DNA of 36,579 bases. It comes from an uncultured Paracoccus sp. GTDB taxonomy: Bacteria; Pseudomonadota; Alphaproteobacteria; Rhodobacterales; Rhodobacteraceae. Position numbers and translations under genes: made by a program. The stretch is taken from the NCBI RefSeq assembly GCF_945915435.1, contig NZ_CAMEFG010000040.1, positions 1 through 36,579 of the forward strand, given 5' to 3'. The notes under the pieces were generated by a model. That model saw only the letters and a list, made by a program, of their open reading frames with translations, was not told the origin of the DNA and searched no databases. Positions 33,846-36,579 of the stretch are shown in pieces; position 1 is the first letter of the stretch; the number at the start of each line of letters is the position of its first letter.

Positions 33846-35051
33846 ATGCAATGGACGGATGTTCTGGCCTCGCGCAATTCAAGGATGAAGGCATCCGAGA
33901 TCCGCGAGCTGCTCAAATTGCTGGACCAGCCCGACATCATTTCCTTTGCGGGCGGCATCCCCGACCCGGCGCTGTTTCCCGCGCAGGATTTCGCTGCCGC
34001 GTTCCAGCAGGCGATGGCCCCTGAAAACGCATCCGTCGCGCTGCAATATTCGGTGTCCGAGGGTTACCGCCCGCTGCGCGAATGGCTGGTCGGGCAGATG
34101 CGGGCGATCGGTGTGGAATGCGGGGTGGAGAATATCTTCATCACCTCGGGTTCGCAGCAGGCGCTGGATTACCTGGGCAAGCTGCTGCTGTCGCCGGGCG
34201 ATACCGCGCTGGTGACATGGCCGACCTATCTTGGCGCGCTTGGCGCCTTCAACGCCTACGAGCCGCGCTATGACCGGCTGGACCCTTACGCCAACACCGA
34301 CCCCGCCGCCGTGCGGGCCGAGGCGGCGCAGGCGGGCGGCGCGGTGAAATTCGCCTATCTCTCCGCCGATTTCGCCAACCCCACCGGCGAGACGCTGCCG
34401 CTGGACGGCCGCCTTGCCCTGCTGGACCGGGCCGAGGCGCTGAACATCCCCGTCATCGAGGACGGCGCCTATCAGTCCCTGCGCTTTGCGGGCCGGCCGA
34501 TTCCGCCCATCCTTGCGCTGGACATCGAACGCTGCGGCGACATCGAAAAGACGCGCACGATCTATTGCGGTTCGTTTTCCAAGACGCTGGCACCGGGGCT
34601 GCGCGTGGGCTGGGTCTGCGCCGCGACCGAGGTTGTCGGGCGTCTGGTGCTGATGAAACAGGCCGCCGACCTGCATTCGCCGACGCTGAGCCAGATGGCC
34701 ACCGACACTGTCGCGCGCAGGGTCTTCGACGACCATGTGGCGCGCATCCGCCAGGTCTACGACCACCGCCGCCGCCGCATGCTGGCCGCGCTGGAACGCG
34801 AGATGCCGTCCGGCGTCACCTTCACCCGCCCCGAGGGCGGCATGTTCATCTGGCTGACCCTGCCCGAAGGCATGGACGGCGCCGAACTGCTGGCCCGCGC
34901 CGTGTCCGGGCATCGCGTGGCCTTCGTCCCCGGCGGTGCGTTCTTCGCCGACGGCTCGAACCCCAACACCATCCGGCTCAGCTACTCCTGCGCCAGCGAC
35001 GAACAGATCGACGAGGGCATCGCCCGGATCGGGCGGCTGCTGCGGGGGTGA
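33846..35051 (+). CDS. PLP-dependent aminotransferase (2-aminoadipate/LysN-like)
   Basis: 401-aa fold-type I aminotransferase close to the LysN/MocR-C-terminal group. Visible: ISFAGGIPDPALFPAQDF (32-49), SGSQQALDYLGKLLL, PTYLGALGAF, FANPTGETL, EDGAYQSLRF and the PLP Lys246 in GSFSKTLAPGLRVGW. It has no N-terminal GntR DNA-binding domain, so it is a stand-alone enzyme and not a MocR regulator. Amino-donor specificity cannot be fixed. GAGGGAGA lies ahead of the ATG. The frame is open far upstream, but this is antisense to ycjX. Confidence 0.92.
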   Translation: MQWTDVLASRNSRMKASEIRELLKLLDQPDIISFAGGIPDPALFPAQDFAAAFQQAMAPENASVALQYSVSEGYRPLREWLVGQMRAIGVECGVENIFITSGSQQALDYLGKLLLSPGDTALVTWPTYLGALGAFNAYEPRYDRLDPYANTDPAAVRAEAAQAGGAVKFAYLSADFANPTGETLPLDGRLALLDRAEALNIPVIEDGAYQSLRFAGRPIPPILALDIERCGDIEKTRTIYCGSFSKTLAPGLRVGWVCAATEVVGRLVLMKQAADLHSPTLSQMATDTVARRVFDDHVARIRQVYDHRRRRMLAALEREMPSGVTFTRPEGGMFIWLTLPEGMDGAELLARAVSGHRVAFVPGGAFFADGSNPNTIRLSYSCASDEQIDEGIARIGRLLRG

Positions 35052-35065
35052 TCCCGGTGACTGCT

Positions 35066-35146
35066 ATGTGGGACATTGCGGACATCAATCCTAATATTGA
35101 AGTGTTGAAGCAAGTGGCTTCTGGAGGTGTTCTTTCCTCATGGTAA
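35066..35146 (+). CDS. Possible 26-aa upstream ORF overlapping the nuclease-like gene
   Basis: MWDIADINPNIEVLKQVASG, then GVLSSW, ending in TAA at 35144-35146. The last codons overlap the start of the next gene (ATGGTAA, 7 nt). A weak GGTGA precedes it. The composition is AT-rich like the gene it overlaps and unlike the aminotransferase before it. It could couple translation, or it could be the tail of an imported fragment. Confidence 0.4.
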   Translation: MWDIADINPNIEVLKQVASGGVLSSW

Positions 35147-35574
35147 AACTGTCCCATCAGCAGGCTGGGCGACTAGGAGAGTATCTAGCGCTGGCTAAAC
35201 TCAACTCGCTTGGCGTCGCTGCATACGTGAGTCCAGAAGGTGCGCCGGGCCATGATCTGATCGCCGTCATTAGCGGGGTTCCAAAGTCCATAGAAGTCAA
35301 AACTAGGCAGTTTCTTCAAAGGCCTACAGAGATATCTAGATGGCCTGTAGATCTCAGGACAAAGGGCGATGCAGACTATTTCCTATTCGTAGAGTTGGAC
35401 CTAAAAACCATTTCGCCAACGTTCTATTTGCTCAGCAATGAGCAGGCTCGCGTAACAAACAGGGTCAGTAAAGGCTTAGGAAACTGCTATCCTGCGCATG
35501 TTCGTGCTATTGCTCAGCCAAACGATTTTTCTTCCTTGGTTGGCGATTCACTGAATTTGCTTCAGACTGAGTGA
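35140..35574 (+). CDS. PD-(D/E)XK nuclease-like hypothetical protein
   Basis: 144 aa, not assigned to a named family. The first 60 residues follow the PD-(D/E)XK nuclease core: helix with Glu14 (GRLGEYLALAKLNSLG), Asp39 on the first strand (APGHDLIAVI), then Glu52-x-Lys54 (SIEVKTRQF). This layout occurs in Holliday-junction resolvase-like and restriction-like nucleases. The rest includes KGDADYFLFVELDL and TFYLLSNEQAR, strands typical of the same fold. GC content and codon use (AGA, ATA, CTA, TTA) are far from the neighbours, pointing to transfer. GGAGG lies 12 bp ahead of the ATG. No partner methylase or defence gene is present. Confidence 0.6.
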   Translation: MVKLSHQQAGRLGEYLALAKLNSLGVAAYVSPEGAPGHDLIAVISGVPKSIEVKTRQFLQRPTEISRWPVDLRTKGDADYFLFVELDLKTISPTFYLLSNEQARVTNRVSKGLGNCYPAHVRAIAQPNDFSSLVGDSLNLLQTE

Positions 35575-35645
35575 CCGCAATGAACTCATCTTCCGCCGAC
35601 CCCATCCCCTTCCCGCCCATCCGCGCCTCTGCCATAACGCCCCCC

Positions 35646-36579
35646 ATGAACGACGCCCTGCCCATCGACGCGGTTCTTGCGCCCCTGACGGATGCGCTGG
35701 TGGCGCATGGCCGGGCGGTGCTGGTCGCGCCGCCAGGGGCGGGGAAGACGACGCGGGTGCCTCTGGCATTGCTGGACCATGTGCGGGGCCGCATCCTGAT
35801 GCTGGAACCGCGCCGCCTTGCCGCCCGCGCCGCAGCCGAGCGGCTGGCGCAGCAACTGGGCGAGACCCCCGGCGCGCGCGTGGGCTATCGGATGCGCGGC
35901 GAAAGCGTCGCGGGCAGCCGGATCGAGGTCGTGACCGAGGGCATCCTGACCCGGATGATCCAGTCCGACCCCGGCCTGGACGGGATCGGCTGCGTCGTCT
36001 TCGACGAATTCCACGAACGCAGCCTGAATGCCGATCTGGGCCTTGCCCTGCTGTGGGAGGCCCGCGCCGCCCTGCGCCCCGACCTGATGCTGCTGGTCAT
36101 GTCGGCCACGCTGGACGCCGAACCCGTTGCCGCCATGCTGGACGGCGCCCCCGTCATCCGCAGCGAAGGCCGCGCCTTTCCGGTCGAAACGCGCTGGCTG
36201 CCCCGCCCCTTGCCTGCGGGCCATCGGCTGGATGCCGAGGCCGCGCGCCTGATCGCGCTGGCCGAGGCCGAGACGCGCGATACCGGCGGCACGATCCTGG
36301 CCTTCCTGCCGGGCGAGGGCGAGATCCGCCGTGTCGCCGCCCGCCTTGCCAACCTGCCCGCCGAGATCGTGCCCCTGTTCGGCGCGATGGATTTCAAGGC
36401 CCAACGCGCCGCCCTGTCGCCGCCGGGCACGCGGCGGCGGGTGGTGCTGGCGACGTCGATCGCGGAAACCTCGCTGACCATTCCGGGGGTGCGGGGCGTG
36501 GTCGATGCGGGGCGTGCGCGGCGCGCGCGCTTCGATCCGGGCAGCGGCATGTCGCGGCTGGTGACCGAGCGCGTCAGCC
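35646..36579 (+). CDS. hrpB: ATP-dependent helicase HrpB, 3' part missing
   Basis: DEAH-box helicase of the HrpB family; 311 codons are present and the frame runs off the right edge without a stop. Visible: MNDALPIDAVLAPLTDAL, Walker A PPGAGKTT (29-36), motif Ia EPRRLAARAAAERLA, TEGILTRMI, DEFHERSLNADLGL (motif II, DEFH at 120-123), MSATLDA (motif III), and RRVVLATSIAETSLTIPGVR (motifs V/VI region). The ATG at 35646 matches the usual HrpB start ('LPIDAVL'); ATG 35580 is in frame but adds a Pro-rich tail. Its role in bacteria is poorly defined; RNA or RNP remodelling is expected from the family. Confidence 0.95.
   Translation, partial: MNDALPIDAVLAPLTDALVAHGRAVLVAPPGAGKTTRVPLALLDHVRGRILMLEPRRLAARAAAERLAQQLGETPGARVGYRMRGESVAGSRIEVVTEGILTRMIQSDPGLDGIGCVVFDEFHERSLNADLGLALLWEARAALRPDLMLLVMSATLDAEPVAAMLDGAPVIRSEGRAFPVETRWLPRPLPAGHRLDAEAARLIALAEAETRDTGGTILAFLPGEGEIRRVAARLANLPAEIVPLFGAMDFKAQRAALSPPGTRRRVVLATSIAETSLTIPGVRGVVDAGRARRARFDPGSGMSRLVTERVS

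Overview
The window is high-GC, densely coded chromosome of an alphaproteobacterium, most likely Rhodobacteraceae and plausibly Paracoccus. The call rests on protein similarity from memory: the xseB-ispA-dxs cluster, the MtaB and DapF types, a small secreted protein conserved in that family, and a perfect FNR/FnrP-type box. Most of the window is housekeeping sequence. Two patches differ in base composition and content: 5.0-8.8 kb and 35.05-35.58 kb.

Layout. 1-4.9 kb: 3' part of lepA (-), an EamA transporter (-), a small secreted protein (+), a sirtuin with a TTG start (+), a solitary phnM (+), and a small DUF465/YdcH-type gene (-) with a well-placed FNR box. 5.0-8.8 kb: a mobile-element graveyard. 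It holds an IS66 left end with tnpA and a broken tnpB, the 3' fragment of a tyrosine recombinase with TTATGCGGAGTCG-type terminal repeats, a decapitated prophage gene, an AT-richer membrane protein, an operator-like palindrome, a candidate C4-type antisense RNA, and a rha / 39-aa / 82-aa operon ending in a strong terminator. It abuts the 3' end of a tRNA-Lys(TTT) gene.

8.9-16 kb: dapF-mtaB (+), then a histone-deacetylase-like gene, xseB, ispA, dxs and a secreted hypothetical (+), joined by stop/start overlaps or short gaps. This groups isoprenoid precursor supply with ExoVII. 16-25.5 kb: a VIT-family transporter, an SH3/COG3650-like secreted protein, a convergent SDR-LLM oxidoreductase pair, AMP nucleosidase, an HU protein, a secreted alpha/beta hydrolase, a second EamA transporter, and the tyrB-sseA pair (-).

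25.5-33.7 kb is all on the minus strand: smpB, a PiT phosphate transporter, a NUDIX hydrolase overlapping arfB, pbpC, and the ycjX-ycjF (TIGR01620) pair. smpB and arfB are both ribosome-rescue factors and lie 2 kb apart. 33.8-36.6 kb (+): a PLP aminotransferase, an AT-rich insert with a 26-codon ORF overlapping a PD-(D/E)XK nuclease-like gene, and the 5' part of hrpB.

The observations most worth a second look are the C4-like RNA and operator controlling a stranded rha operon, the nested IS66/recombinase/prophage mosaic, the nuclease-like gene with its overlapping upstream ORF, the FNR-controlled DUF465 gene, the DapF with serine at a catalytic-cysteine position, and the frame-ambiguous linker in the YcjF-like protein.
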